A stretch of 64,000 nucleotides of DNA, taken from positions 1 through 64,000 of the forward strand of contig CAJXUA010000010.1 in NCBI GenBank assembly GCA_913060695.1. The letters run 5' to 3'. This document shows positions 20,025 through 28,016 of this stretch, one piece after another. The notes under the pieces were generated by a model that saw only the letters and a program-made list of their open reading frames with translations, was not told the DNA's origin and did not search any database. Within the stretch, counting starts at the first letter, position 1. Each line of letters opens with the position of its first letter. The DNA comes from an uncultured Gammaproteobacteria bacterium. Lineage in GTDB: Bacteria; Pseudomonadota; Gammaproteobacteria; Pseudomonadales; Pseudohongiellaceae. A program made the position numbers and the translations under genes.

Positions 20025-21871
20025 CGCAGCAAAACGCAAAACTCGCACAAGGTGTACAGATCGCCTGGATCATTAAGATTCATAGGGGGTGCAACTGTCT
20101 TTAACATCGAGCCCCAAAGCGCCAGCGGCGCGCGAACCGAAGCGCTAAGCCCGGCCGATTCAGCAAGCTGCGACATACTTGCGGCCATGCCGAAATTCTC
20201 AATCATGCCTTGCAAGACCTGCTCGCCGGGACTTAGTGGCTTCTCTATATAGCGCCATGTGTAATTATCCATGCTGGCTAGGCGTGCTGCCGCCTCAATG
20301 GCATCATCCATAGTTCCGAGATTGTCGATCAAGCCTCGATTGATCGCCTGAGTTCCCGTCCACACCTGACCTTGCGCAACGAGATCAACCTCCTCTATAT
20401 CCATGCCACGGGCATCCGCCACGAGTTGCAAGAAATTGCGATACTGATTCTCTACACTGCTCTGCAACACGGTAGACATCGCCTCGTTCAATGGGCTTAA
20501 CACGTCCGAGCGACTAAGTGGCGTGGTGCCAACCCCATCGGTATAGACGCCGATTTTCTCAAGACTAGTTTCGAATGTTGGTACGATGCTGAAGACTCCA
20601 ATAGAGCCCGTAACGGTAGCAGGAGACGCCCATATTTCATCCGCAGCTGTCGCGATCCAATATCCTCCTGATGCCGCAGTTCCACCCATTGAGACGATCA
20701 GTGGTTTGCCCGCGCGTTGCAGCTCTACTAATTCCTGCCGTATGAGCTCCGAGGCAAATGCCGAGCCACCGGGAGAATCTACCCGCAGCACTACCGCCTT
20801 TATCGCGTCATCGCGGCGTGCCTCACGAATCAATTCGTTCAAGGACTGAGCGCCGATGGTACCCCGTGGCTGTTCGCCTATATCAATAGTGCCTTGTGCC
20901 ACTATTACGCCAATTTGATTTTCGCGGTATTCTGGCGATGAATTTGTAGCAGCTAAGTAGCGCCTGTAGTCGATTGTCCGAGGCCGACCCGATGCGCTAG
21001 CGGCAAGTACACTAAGCCGTGCTTGTAATTGTGCGGGAGTGACAAGTTCGTCGACTAGATCAAATCGCATGGCGAGTTGCGCCATGTCGCCGTTCACTTC
21101 GAGTAAATGTTGGGGATAGTTATTGGCGTAGTCACGAACCTCTTCGGCGCTTAAGGCACGATTGGTGGCCACTTGATTAACAAAGCGCTGCCAAAGCTCA
21201 TCGACAACAGATTGATTGTTCTCGCGCGAAAGGTCCGACATGCCAGTTAGGAGATACGGTTCGACTGCGGCCTTATGAGTACCGACCCTAAACACGTGCA
21301 CCTTTACCCCTAACTTTTCGAGAAGCTCCACATAGTAAAGCTGATTGCCACCATAGCCCTGTAGCACCAGCTGACCCATCGGGTGGAGGTATATTGTCTC
21401 GGCATAAGAGGCCAAGAAATATTGCGCTTGCGTAAAGAAGTCGCCGTGGGCAACTAGGGCTTTGCCCTGTCCTTTGAAGTCTTCCAATGCGCTGCCTATG
21501 CGCTCGAGATTGGCCGGACTTACATTTCCCATCTCGCGTAGATCGAGGACCACGCCGCGCACGCGGTCGTCTTGCCTAGCACGCGCTAGGGTATCTAATA
21601 CCTCTCTCAATGGAGTGTCGACGATTTCCTGAGCCCCTAACAATAGACTCGAGGCGTCGAGCATGCTCGGCTGCTCTACAATATTTCCTACGGGCGCGAG
21701 CACTACGAGGGAGTTGTCAGGCACATTGATCTGCTCCGGGCCGCTGAATATAAAAATGGCCAGCAAGAGGAGGATGACGAGGAAGATTAGGCGCCCTAGA
21801 AATACTCTAAGCGCATCGATGCTTCTGCCGAGGAAGCGGAAAAAACGTCCTAAAAAAGAGCCTTGTGACAT
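20021..21871 (-). CDS. sppA: Signal peptide peptidase SppA (67K type)
   Basis: Membrane-bound Ser-Lys protease that degrades cleaved signal peptides in the periplasm. At 616 residues it is the long, tandem-domain form as in E. coli (618). A single transmembrane helix lies at residues ~24-43. The catalytic Lys is in RVGTHKAAVEPYL of the first half and the catalytic Ser in SMGGTAASGGYWIA of the second half, preceded by VDSPGGSAFASELI. The gene ends inside the shared CTAG with the aldo/keto reductase and has chrA 15 bases upstream. Confidence 0.96.
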   Translation of the reverse strand: MSQGSFLGRFFRFLGRSIDALRVFLGRLIFLVILLLLAIFIFSGPEQINVPDNSLVVLAPVGNIVEQPSMLDASSLLLGAQEIVDTPLREVLDTLARARQDDRVRGVVLDLREMGNVSPANLERIGSALEDFKGQGKALVAHGDFFTQAQYFLASYAETIYLHPMGQLVLQGYGGNQLYYVELLEKLGVKVHVFRVGTHKAAVEPYLLTGMSDLSRENNQSVVDELWQRFVNQVATNRALSAEEVRDYANNYPQHLLEVNGDMAQLAMRFDLVDELVTPAQLQARLSVLAASASGRPRTIDYRRYLAATNSSPEYRENQIGVIVAQGTIDIGEQPRGTIGAQSLNELIREARRDDAIKAVVLRVDSPGGSAFASELIRQELVELQRAGKPLIVSMGGTAASGGYWIATAADEIWASPATVTGSIGVFSIVPTFETSLEKIGVYTDGVGTTPLSRSDVLSPLNEAMSTVLQSSVENQYRNFLQLVADARGMDIEEVDLVAQGQVWTGTQAINRGLIDNLGTMDDAIEAAARLASMDNYTWRYIEKPLSPGEQVLQGMIENFGMAASMSQLAESAGLSASVRAPLALWGSMLKTVAPPMNLNDPGDLYTLCEFCVLLR

Positions 21872-21886
21872 ATAGCAACCATCGCC

Positions 21887-23203
21887 TTAAATTGAATTAG
21901 AAAGTGCGCTAAGCATCCCAAGTAAAGCACAGGATCCCAGAATCACCAGCATGTGTAGTCGTAATACGAACAACATCGCGAAAGCGGTCAGGGTCAGGAA
22001 TAGATTAGGCAATGCAATACTGCTCAATGTCGGCAGCAACATGTCCATCCCGAAGGACTGCACCCTCTCGGTATGTGTAAACAAAAAGTTGAACCCGAAC
22101 CAGAGAGCCAAATTTGCGATCACGCCTACTACAACCGCCGTAATTGCACTTAGCGCTGCAGCAAGGGCTTTATGACTACGCAGTTTCTCTACATAGGGGG
22201 CACCGGCGAAAATCCACAGAAAGCATGGCAGGAAAGTTACCCAGGTGGTGAGCAATGCCCCCGCGCTTGCTAGTAGTAGCGAAGAGCCTTGCCCCGCCTC
22301 GCGCCATGCGCCTAAGAAGCCGACAAACTGAGTTACCAGAATGAGCGGCCCAGGGGTCGTTTCTGCCAAGCCTAAGCCATCGAGCATCTCGCCCGGAGCC
22401 AGCCACTGATACTGCTCTACTGCCTGCTGCGCGACGTAGCTGAGTACGGCATAGGCACCGCCGAAAGTCACAACCGCCATACGCGAGAAGAAATCTGCGA
22501 TCTGAGTGAAGGCGTTGTCGCTACCAAGCGCGAGATGCAACAGCAACACAGTGCCTAGCCATAGGCCTAGGCAAGTCAGAGCTGCGAGACCAGTACCGGG
22601 GCGTACATGCAACAGTAGGGGCTGAACTTGCGGAACAGCACTTTGCGTCGGCTCGACGCTAGCTTTTAGATAGGCAAGCAATCCTGCACAGAAAATAACT
22701 AGTGGGAAGGGCAGCGCGAAGACGAATAAGCCGACGAAACCGGCCAGCGCGAGCGCTATGTGGAATCTGCCCTTCAATGCCCGCTGGGCGATTCTTGCCA
22801 TAGCCTGACATACGATCGCCAACACTGCGGCCTTCATCCCGAAGAACAGCCCTGTAACCAGACTCACATCGCCGAAGAGGACGTATATCCAAGATAGTGC
22901 CAAGATCGCCAAGGCGCCGGGCAGAATAAACAACAAACCCGCTACAAGACCGCCACGTACACCATGCAGCAGCCAGCCTACATAGGTAGCCAATTGTTGA
23001 GCCTCTGGTCCGGGCAGTAACATGCAGTAGTTTAGTGCGTGTAGAAAACGGGACTCATCGAGCCAGCGCTTCTCGTCTACGATGATACGGTGCATTAGGG
23101 CAATCTGTCCCGCTGGCCCCCCGAAGCTCAATATGCCGATCTGCCACCACACTGCGAGCGCCTCGCGGAAGCTGACTGCCTTAGCTACAGGGGCCTCTTG
23201 CAT
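21887..23203 (-). CDS. chrA: Chromate transporter, long-chain CHR family ChrA
   Basis: A 438-residue two-domain CHR-family permease with about ten to twelve membrane segments. The N-half motif WWQIGILSFGGPAGQIALMHR and the C-half motif AVVTFGGAYAVLSYVAQQAVE are the duplicated CHR signatures, followed by GLAETTPGPLIL. Members export chromate, though many chromosomal copies have not been tested. It sits 4 bases after hldE and may be co-transcribed with it. No chrB-type regulator is nearby. Confidence 0.9.
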   Translation of the reverse strand: MQEAPVAKAVSFREALAVWWQIGILSFGGPAGQIALMHRIIVDEKRWLDESRFLHALNYCMLLPGPEAQQLATYVGWLLHGVRGGLVAGLLFILPGALAILALSWIYVLFGDVSLVTGLFFGMKAAVLAIVCQAMARIAQRALKGRFHIALALAGFVGLFVFALPFPLVIFCAGLLAYLKASVEPTQSAVPQVQPLLLHVRPGTGLAALTCLGLWLGTVLLLHLALGSDNAFTQIADFFSRMAVVTFGGAYAVLSYVAQQAVEQYQWLAPGEMLDGLGLAETTPGPLILVTQFVGFLGAWREAGQGSSLLLASAGALLTTWVTFLPCFLWIFAGAPYVEKLRSHKALAAALSAITAVVVGVIANLALWFGFNFLFTHTERVQSFGMDMLLPTLSSIALPNLFLTLTAFAMLFVLRLHMLVILGSCALLGMLSALSNSI

Positions 23204-23207
23204 CTCT

Positions 23208-24629
23208 CTAGCCTTTGAGCTTTTCGACGATCGCGGACGTAGAGCAATTGTCTAGGAAAGCGAGCACCTTGACCTGCCCTCCATAGCTCAATACATATTC
23301 TCCACCGACTACCTCGTCGACGCTATAGTCGCCACCCTTCACTACGATGTCGGGCTTTAACATCTCTAAGAGCGCTTCTGGCGTGTCCTCGGGGAAAGAC
23401 ACCACCCAATCTACTGCCTCCAAGCCCGCGAGTACGGTCATGCGTCGCTCGACTGGATTGATGGGTCGCCCAGAGCCCTTGAGCCGCTTCACCGACGCGT
23501 CGTCATTGATGGCAACGATAAGGCGCTGACCTAGCTTGCGGGCCTCCGCGAGATAGCCGACGTGCCCGGCGTGAATAATATCGAAACAGCCATTGGTGAA
23601 GACCACCTTCTCACCATGGGCGCGGGCATCGAGTACGGCCAATGCCAACTGATCGGCACTCATCACACCACGACCTGTGCCTTCCTCGCGCGCAATGGCG
23701 CGACGCAGCTCTGGACCACTAATCGCCGCAGTACCCAGTTTGCCCACGGCAAGGCCAGCCGCGAGGTTCGCGAGCGCAGTGCCAATGTCTAAAGCACTAC
23801 CAGCGGCTAGCGCGGCGGCGAGGACTGCTACCACGGTATCTCCGGCCCCGGTCACATCGAAGACCTCTTGGGCGCGGGTGGGCATATGCAGCTCCGGGAG
23901 GTCGGGACGCAGCAGCGTCATGCCATTCTCGCCACGGGTAATAAGAAGGGCTTGGAGGTCTAGATCCTCTAGTAATTGCAGCCCCTTGCTAGCGAGCTCT
24001 TCTTCCGAGGCACAGTGTCCGACTATGCTTTCAAACTCGCTCAAGTTAGGGGTGATCACGGTCGCGCCCCTATACTTGCTGAAATCATTGCCCTTGGGAT
24101 CGACCACGACCGGTACCCCCAATTTCTTGGCAGCCTGAATAAGCGCCTGCGTCTGCTGCAGCGCCCCTTTGCTATAGTCGGATAAGACCAAGACCTGAGT
24201 CTGTTCGAGTAAGGCCAGCGCCTGACTCTGGAAAGAGGCGACAGCATTGGACGTAAAGTCTTGTTCGAAATCCACCCGTAGTAGCTGTTGATGTTGGCTG
24301 ATCACGCGTAGCTTGGTGATAGTCGGAGCCTCTTGGCAGGTTGCGAAGTCACAATAGACGCCCGCGGCTTCTAGGCGACTGCGCAGTTCAGTGCCCGCCT
24401 CGTCGGCGCCGACTATACCAACCAATGACGCTGCCGCACCAAGGGCCGCAATGTTCAATGCGACATTACCCGCGCCGCCTGGCCGATCTTCCTGATTGCC
24501 GACCCGTACCACGGGTACCGGAGCCTCGGGAGAGATTCGCGTCGCCTTACCATGCCAATAGCGGTCGAGCATTACATCGCCAACCACGAGAACACGCGCC
24601 TGCTGAAAAGGGGGCATATCGAGCTTCAT
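23208..24629 (-). CDS. hldE: Bifunctional heptose-7-phosphate kinase / heptose-1-phosphate adenylyltransferase HldE
   Basis: Makes ADP-heptose for the LPS inner core, feeding the heptosyltransferases encoded further along. Residues ~1-320 form a ribokinase-fold kinase (DRPGGAGNVALNIAALG near residue 50, DVTGAGDTVVAVLA with the catalytic Asp). Residues ~340-473 form the nucleotidyltransferase with VFTNGCFDIIHAGHVGYL. The 473 residues match E. coli (477). The ATG at 24629 has an AGGA ribosome-binding site and an extended -10 promoter candidate lies 33 bases upstream. Confidence 0.97.
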   Translation of the reverse strand: MKLDMPPFQQARVLVVGDVMLDRYWHGKATRISPEAPVPVVRVGNQEDRPGGAGNVALNIAALGAAASLVGIVGADEAGTELRSRLEAAGVYCDFATCQEAPTITKLRVISQHQQLLRVDFEQDFTSNAVASFQSQALALLEQTQVLVLSDYSKGALQQTQALIQAAKKLGVPVVVDPKGNDFSKYRGATVITPNLSEFESIVGHCASEEELASKGLQLLEDLDLQALLITRGENGMTLLRPDLPELHMPTRAQEVFDVTGAGDTVVAVLAAALAAGSALDIGTALANLAAGLAVGKLGTAAISGPELRRAIAREEGTGRGVMSADQLALAVLDARAHGEKVVFTNGCFDIIHAGHVGYLAEARKLGQRLIVAINDDASVKRLKGSGRPINPVERRMTVLAGLEAVDWVVSFPEDTPEALLEMLKPDIVVKGGDYSVDEVVGGEYVLSYGGQVKVLAFLDNCSTSAIVEKLKG

Positions 24630-24661
24630 TACTGCGTCCTAAAGTCTTTAAAGAGGCGGCA

Positions 24662-24670
24662 ATCTTAGCA
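24662..24670 (-). promoter_or_regulatory. Possible extended -10 promoter of hldE
   Basis: On the minus strand TGCTAAGAT (24670 down to 24662) matches an extended -10 element (TGn followed by a TATAAT-like hexamer). The -35 region is poor. It would start transcription near 24655, giving a ~26-base leader. It lies in the 151-base divergent gap with the potassium channel gene, in which I see nothing else clear. Confidence 0.38.
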
Positions 24671-24780
24671 CAAGGGCTCATTGAAGTTGATTGATGGCGT
24701 AGTTGTGATTTAGGCTTGGCCGAGACCGATCGCCGCCCGCGCAGCTGATCTCGCTATGGCTCGCAAAGAGAAGTGTCAAT

Positions 24781-25494
24781 ATGGACCTTAAATCGCTGGT
24801 GGAAGAACACGATACGCCAGAGGGGAAGATTTTCGACTCTGTTATTCAAGTCCTGATCATCATCTCCCTGTTTACGTTCTCCCTCGAGACCCTACCCAAT
24901 CTTAGCGAAAGGTCCCAGACCCTCTTAAATATCGCCGAGGTGATCATCGTCTTCTTGTTTACCATCGAATACGCATTGCGTGTTTACGTTGCCGACCGTA
25001 AGACCGGGTATATCTTCAGCTTCTACGGCATTGTGGACCTCCTCGCCATCCTGCCCTTCTATCTCGCCCTAGGCGTAGACATGCGCACCCTGCGGGCTCT
25101 GCGCCTATTGCGTTTGTTTCGGCTATTCAAACTGGCACGCTATAATCGAGCTATCGACAGGTTCGTGAACGCCTTCACCATTGCGCGGGAAGAGATCATC
25201 ATCTTTGCGATGGTCACCATAATCATGTTGTACCTCTCCGCTACCGGCATCTACTACTTCGAGCACGAAGCCCAGCCGGAATTATTCGCCAGCATATTCC
25301 ATAGCATGTGGTGGGCCGTGGTTACATTAACCACCGTAGGCTACGGGGATATGTACCCCATTACCGTAGGCGGCCGAATCTTTACCTTCATCATTTTGAT
25401 CATCGGCATAGGTATTGTCGCGATCCCCGCCGGTCTACTTGCCTCTGCCTTAAATAAGGTGCGCAGGGACGAGGAGGACGATGCGGATGAGTGA
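24781..25494 (+). CDS. Voltage-gated potassium channel (Kv-like, 6TM)
   Basis: A 237-residue inner-membrane channel with S1-S4 sensor and S5-S6 pore. The S4 helix carries spaced arginines in LRALRLLRLFRLFKLAR, the selectivity filter TTVGYGD is at about residue 183, and S6 follows as FTFIILIIGIGIVAIPAG. The C-terminus is short and acidic, with no RCK domain. It is the only member of its kind in the window and precedes lpxL by 54 bases on the same strand. Confidence 0.93.
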   Translation: MDLKSLVEEHDTPEGKIFDSVIQVLIIISLFTFSLETLPNLSERSQTLLNIAEVIIVFLFTIEYALRVYVADRKTGYIFSFYGIVDLLAILPFYLALGVDMRTLRALRLLRLFRLFKLARYNRAIDRFVNAFTIAREEIIIFAMVTIIMLYLSATGIYYFEHEAQPELFASIFHSMWWAVVTLTTVGYGDMYPITVGGRIFTFIILIIGIGIVAIPAGLLASALNKVRRDEEDDADE

Positions 25495-25548
25495 ACCTTG
25501 CTACAATCCCCACCTTCGCCGCATACGGCCGCTACCAACCGGAACCCT

Positions 25549-26505
25549 GTGAGTAAGAAATCCTTAAAATCCGAGCGTCTTAGTGACTTCCTCAGCCCCC
25601 GCTATTGGCCGACCTGGCTTGGCTATGGTGTGATCTGGCTGGCTGCACAACTACCCTTCCCGGCGCAGATGCAGATAGGCAAAGCCTTGGGCTGGCTTAG
25701 CTTCTATTTAGCGCGCGAACGCCGCCATATCTGTGAGACCAATATCGCTCTCTGTTTTCCCGAATTATCCCGGGAGCAACAAGCGCGTCTTGTTCGTGAA
25801 ACCTTTACCTCGAACGGGATCGGCGTCATGGAGGTTGGACTGGCCTGGTGCCGCAAACCACAATCGTTCCGCGAGCGCGTTAGCGTTACCGGCTTGGAGA
25901 ATCTGCAGCGTGCCGCCGCAGACGGCAAGGGGGTGTTGCTCGTCTGCGCTCACTTCACGACTTTAGAGTTCGCAGGAAGTTTACTCAGCCTGTTCCATGA
26001 GATGGATGTAACCTACCGCCCTCACAAGAATCCCTTGTTTGAGTCCTTGATGTTCCGAGCTCGCCAGCGTTGGTATGGCGCAGTCATCGAGCGTGGCGAT
26101 GTGCGGGCGGCACTGCGTAGCCTGCAACACGGACACACACTCTGGTATGCGCCCGACCAAGACTACGGCCGCAAGCACTCAGTATTCGCAAAGTTCTTTG
26201 GCGTCGAGGCCGCTAGCATTACTGCCACCAGTCGCTTTGCCTCTTTCAACGACTCGTCAGTCATATTTTTTAGTCATTACCGTAATGCGGATGACTCGGG
26301 CTATCATTTAGACTTCAGCCCAGCCTTAGAGAATTATCCGTGCGGCGACGAGACTATCGACGCTCAGCGCATTAACGATGTGATTGAGACTGCCATTCGC
26401 AAGCACCCCGAACAATACCTATGGCTTCACAAGCGCTTCAAGACACAGCCAGAGGGCCTGTTGAGCCCCTACAAGAAAAACAAGCAGAAACGACCAGCCC
26501 AATGA
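25549..26505 (+). CDS. lpxL: Lipid A late acyltransferase (LpxL/HtrB family)
   Basis: Transfers a secondary acyl chain from acyl-ACP to Kdo2-lipid IVA at the inner membrane. LSPRYWPTWLGYGVIWL and VQ-like AAQLPFP near the N-terminus align closely with E. coli LpxL as I recall it. The catalytic His-Glu region is ICAHFTTLEFAGSLL-like (VCAHFTTLEFAG here), followed by WYAPDQDYG and the C-terminal QYLWLHKRFKTQPEG. The start is set at GTG 25549, because the extra upstream residues from TTG 25498 have no counterpart in the family. It overlaps the next gene as ATGA. Confidence 0.94.
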   Translation: MSKKSLKSERLSDFLSPRYWPTWLGYGVIWLAAQLPFPAQMQIGKALGWLSFYLARERRHICETNIALCFPELSREQQARLVRETFTSNGIGVMEVGLAWCRKPQSFRERVSVTGLENLQRAAADGKGVLLVCAHFTTLEFAGSLLSLFHEMDVTYRPHKNPLFESLMFRARQRWYGAVIERGDVRAALRSLQHGHTLWYAPDQDYGRKHSVFAKFFGVEAASITATSRFASFNDSSVIFFSHYRNADDSGYHLDFSPALENYPCGDETIDAQRINDVIETAIRKHPEQYLWLHKRFKTQPEGLLSPYKKNKQKRPAQ

Positions 26506-28016
26506 GAGATGCAATGAGTAGACAATGGCGTGACATCGATATCCGCAATGCGGCGATCCTCATTAGCCTAGTGCTCTCGGTTTGGCATATTCTCGTCAAT
26601 CCCGTCCCCAACACCGACGCTTTCGTTTACGTGCGCACTGCCCATGTCTATCTGGATCAGGGCATCGCAGCGGCATTCCAATGGTATCCATCCGCGAGCT
26701 ACCCAGTCTTGATCGGCATGTTGAACCAATTGACAGGGGTAGACCTGATACTCGCAGGGCAATTGATCAACGCTGCTCTGTTTGCCGTGCTCGTCTACGC
26801 ATTTATTACGCTCGCCCTGGAACTGCGCAAGACCCCACGCGTTGCCCTGATCGCTGCGATCGTGATACTGGCCTTTCCGAGCGTGAACGAGTATCGCTAC
26901 TATCTCATTCGCGATATCGGCTTTCTCGCATTAATGCTACTTGGCGCTATTGAGCTTACTCGTTATCAGAAACACCAGGCGACTAGGCACGGGCTCGGCT
27001 TCATCGTATGGACCATATTGGCTGCGTTATTTCGCACCGAAGCCCTTATCTATTTACCTTTAGCGCCGCTAGCATTGCTAAGTCTTCGTGCGAATAACCG
27101 GGCTTATGATCTGCGTGCCTTGCTGAAGATCGAGGCCACTTTACTAGCATTGGCGCTTCTAGCGTTCGCAGCATTGACTGCCGCAGGCGCAGAGGTCTTA
27201 GAGGCTTTGCAGAGGATAGTGACAGTGTATATGCCGTTCCTAACTGAAGCTATCGAGGCATTGAGCGCACAGAATTCGCCTTTGGGCATCGCCATCTTTG
27301 GGGAGTATGCAGCGAACTTCTCTGGGCAGTATCTGTGGGCATTTATGCTGGCGGGGCTGAGCACCATACTTTTAATTAAATTGATCACAGGCTTCGGGGT
27401 GCCAAGCCTGGTGCTCTTCCTGTACGGTTATAAGAAGGAGGCCTTAGCGTTTCGCGATCCGGCCCTGCGAATTACGATCGCCTATATGATCATCGCATTC
27501 ATCATCTTACTCGCCTTCCTCGCACTAACGCGTTTCATCGCAACACGCTATACGCTCATGTTTTGCCTCGCCACACTGCCGCTGCTGGTGTTAACCGTCG
27601 ATAGGTTTATTGACCCAATGCAGCAAAGTGCGAGACGAACATTATTGCAGGGAGTGCTCGCCGCCCTTGTGCTGTTCTCCGCGGTCGACGCGCATATTAG
27701 TTTCGGCGACTCGGGCCGTTCTTTAGACGAGGCAGTGCAGTGGTTGAGCGACAACTCTACGCAAACAGATAATGTCTTCACCAATAGTAATTACGTGGCC
27801 TACTACAGTGGAAGTGTTCAAGACTACGATCTGATCAATCGCTACATCAGTGCCGAGGACATCAGCAACACCTCCGTCGGCACAATCGTGATACTCACGA
27901 CAAGCCGCAGCATCAATGCCGAGATAGAGCGCAGCACCGCGCTCCAGCAGATCGAATTACTCGCGGCCTACCCTGATCAAGACGATCCGGATATCGTGAT
28001 CTTTCGACGCATCTAG
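26502..28016 (+). CDS. Multi-pass membrane protein, GT-C glycosyltransferase-like
   Basis: About 504 residues with around ten to eleven hydrophobic helices. The first periplasmic loop carries an acidic motif NPVPNTDAFVYVR, and later YRYYLIRDIG and FRTEALIYLP, a pattern like ArnT/PMT (GT-C) sugar transferases that use lipid-linked donors. A soluble C-terminal domain of ~100 residues ends the protein. ATG 26502 overlaps the lpxL stop; ATG 26514 has the better ribosome-binding site (GAGAG). Next to lpxL and the core genes, it may modify lipid A or LPS core, which is inference. It converges on the carbamoyltransferase with a shared CTAG stop. Confidence 0.65.
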   Translation: MRDAMSRQWRDIDIRNAAILISLVLSVWHILVNPVPNTDAFVYVRTAHVYLDQGIAAAFQWYPSASYPVLIGMLNQLTGVDLILAGQLINAALFAVLVYAFITLALELRKTPRVALIAAIVILAFPSVNEYRYYLIRDIGFLALMLLGAIELTRYQKHQATRHGLGFIVWTILAALFRTEALIYLPLAPLALLSLRANNRAYDLRALLKIEATLLALALLAFAALTAAGAEVLEALQRIVTVYMPFLTEAIEALSAQNSPLGIAIFGEYAANFSGQYLWAFMLAGLSTILLIKLITGFGVPSLVLFLYGYKKEALAFRDPALRITIAYMIIAFIILLAFLALTRFIATRYTLMFCLATLPLLVLTVDRFIDPMQQSARRTLLQGVLAALVLFSAVDAHISFGDSGRSLDEAVQWLSDNSTQTDNVFTNSNYVAYYSGSVQDYDLINRYISAEDISNTSVGTIVILTTSRSINAEIERSTALQQIELLAAYPDQDDPDIVIFRRI

